Positions 62,801 through 64,000 of a stretch of 64,000 nt of DNA are shown one piece after another. Source of the DNA: an uncultured Clostridium sp. GTDB lineage: Bacteria > Bacillota_A > Clostridia > TANB77 > CAG-508. The position numbers were made by a program, and so were the translations under genes. Location of the stretch: positions 62,001 through 126,000 of the forward strand of contig CAKNIU010000001.1 in assembly GCA_930980675.1 (NCBI GenBank). Reading direction: 5' to 3'. The notes under the pieces are model-generated. The model was not told the DNA's origin. It saw only the letters and a program-made list of their open reading frames with translations, and did no database searches. Positions within the stretch are counted from its first letter, which is position 1, and the number at the start of each line of letters is the position of its first letter.

Positions 62801-64000
62801 ATGAAATTTAACAAGATCATAAAGTTAATAATAGCATTCCTTTCATTAATTGCACTATTGGTAGTTGTAGGAATAGGATTAGCTTATAATGTAACTATAA
62901 GAAATGCTATGAGTGAAAATATTACACTAAATAATAATAATATTATATTTATAATATTATTGTTATTAATTATTGCTATATTGTTTATTTTATTTAATAA
63001 ACTTAGCGGGATAGAAATTAAATACAAAAGTAAAAAATTAATGCTTGATAAAAATATTAAAAGATTGATATTTCTAGTATTATTAGTATTGTTTGCAATT
63101 ATACAAATAATTTGGATAAACGTAAGAGATGCAAATCCAAATTATGATCAATATTATGTGTATAATACTGCAGTGGAAATGTCACAAGGAGAGAGGGATA
63201 ATCTAACTCAAAAAGAGTATTTGGAAATATATCCTCAGCAAATTTCTTTAGCTTCATTTTACGCCTTGATTTTAAAAATATTTAATACAACAAGTATAAA
63301 AGCTTTACAATATTTAAATGTAGTAGCAAATATATTTATTGTTTTAGGGTTATATTTAATAACTAATATTATTGCAAATAAAGAAAACACTAAAAATAGT
63401 ATAGCGTTTTTTGTTATGGCAATAACATTTACACCATTAATATTTCTTTCGACATTTATATATGGAGATTTAATTAGCTTAGCTTTTGTAACATTTGCAA
63501 TATATTTTGTTATAAAATATAATAAATTAGAAAAAATTAGATACTTGATTATATCTGCAATTTTTATGAGCTTATCGTATTTCTTTAGAATGAATATGTT
63601 AATATTTTTTATTGCAATTTGTATATATTTATTTTTAGAATTAATTAAATATGCATCAAAAGTCAGAAAGAAAACTAGTCTAAAGGAAAATAAAGAAATA
63701 ATAAAAAATGATAAAATTAAAAATAATAAAATACAAATAGTATTTAAAGTATTGTTAATACTAATATATGCAATAATAAGTATTGTGCCTACTACAATCT
63801 TTAAATCATATATGCAGGAAAAATTAAAATTAGATAAAAACGGAAGTTTTCCTATTATTGGATTTATTGATTTGGGAATTAGTAATAGTACAAGAGGTCC
63901 TGGATGGTATGTTGATTCCTTTATTGATACATGGAAAATAGATGGACATGATACAGAACCTATGAAACGAAGAATACAAAATCAACTTACAAATTTTGCG
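62801..64000 (+). CDS. GT-C membrane glycosyltransferase, 3' end outside window
   Basis: The frame is open from ATG 62801 to the end of the window (400 codons, no stop). It begins MKFNKIIKLIIAFLSLIALL and shows about eight helices. The acidic loop WINVRDANPNYDQYYVYNTA (about residues 106-125) follows the third helix, and an extracytoplasmic segment GISNSTRGPGWYVDSFID is near the break. Its order of elements parallels the protein at 57607 (donor loop, helices, then a soluble loop with an amphipathic MKRRIQNQL-like helix), so the two are probably paralogues. AGAGAGAAA is a weak ribosome binding site. It continues the donor/transferase alternation of the locus. Confidence 0.8.
   Translation, partial: MKFNKIIKLIIAFLSLIALLVVVGIGLAYNVTIRNAMSENITLNNNNIIFIILLLLIIAILFILFNKLSGIEIKYKSKKLMLDKNIKRLIFLVLLVLFAIIQIIWINVRDANPNYDQYYVYNTAVEMSQGERDNLTQKEYLEIYPQQISLASFYALILKIFNTTSIKALQYLNVVANIFIVLGLYLITNIIANKENTKNSIAFFVMAITFTPLIFLSTFIYGDLISLAFVTFAIYFVIKYNKLEKIRYLIISAIFMSLSYFFRMNMLIFFIAICIYLFLELIKYASKVRKKTSLKENKEIIKNDKIKNNKIQIVFKVLLILIYAIISIVPTTIFKSYMQEKLKLDKNGSFPIIGFIDLGISNSTRGPGWYVDSFIDTWKIDGHDTEPMKRRIQNQLTNFA

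Overview
The window comes from a very AT-rich, endospore-forming member of the Firmicutes, most likely an uncultured or gut-associated Clostridia lineage. The pointers are spoIVB, spoVG behind a textbook sigma-H promoter, a DUF421/DUF4363 pair, a T-box controlled pheST, a TIGR04086 membrane protein, strong AGGAGG-type ribosome binding sites and extended -10 promoters. This is read from gene content only; no search was run.

Region 1 (1-7.5 kb) is a pilus- or pseudopilus-like locus. It has the end of a type II secretion F-type (TadB/TadC-like) membrane protein, four short single-helix proteins that begin with nearly the same eight residues (MENA[T/S][K/E]AL), one unrelated small anchored protein, and a 174-aa plus 638-aa anchored pair under its own promoter. 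Neither the ATPase nor a prepilin peptidase is in view. This is the best candidate for an undescribed system.

Region 2 (7.6-14 kb) holds spoIVB (broken by one extra base just before its catalytic serine), a membrane-anchored transglutaminase-like protein, murC (minus strand), spoVG, a compositionally foreign small gene, a one-helix protein of unknown function, and uppP.

Region 3 (14.7-28.6 kb) is a mix of membrane and metabolic genes: mntP, a frame-broken GT-C glycosyltransferase, an FAD/Rieske oxidoreductase, a holin-like membrane protein, DUF421/DUF4363, dapA, mgtA (frame break at codon 9), a NatAB-type ABC exporter and an AAA-ATPase/PD-(D/E)XK protein. Copies of a short palindromic repeat (GTGTCAATAGGGACG type) sit between these genes.

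Region 4 (28.6-44.3 kb) is housekeeping: dnaE, queA, tgt, a WG-repeat protein, yajC, a TIGR04086 protein, unusually degenerate secD and secF, a T-box leader, pheS, pheT and rpiA. Odd hairpin-rich or GC-rich spacers flank pheS.

Region 5 (43.3-46 kb) carries a prepilin-like surface protein with a beta-repeat domain and, 1 kb before it, a 38-codon internally deleted relic of a paralogue.

Region 6 (46.2-64 kb) is a surface-polysaccharide locus, all on the plus strand: GT4 and GT2 glycosyltransferases, an O-antigen ligase/polymerase-like protein, a Wzt/Wzm (TagH/TagG) ABC exporter, a GT2-GT4 fusion, and three GT-C membrane transferases alternating with two polyprenyl-phosphate sugar synthases. 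The last GT-C gene runs off the window. Three neighbouring transferases carry in-frame minisatellites of 30, 33 and 39 bp, and two spacers here have degenerate direct repeats.
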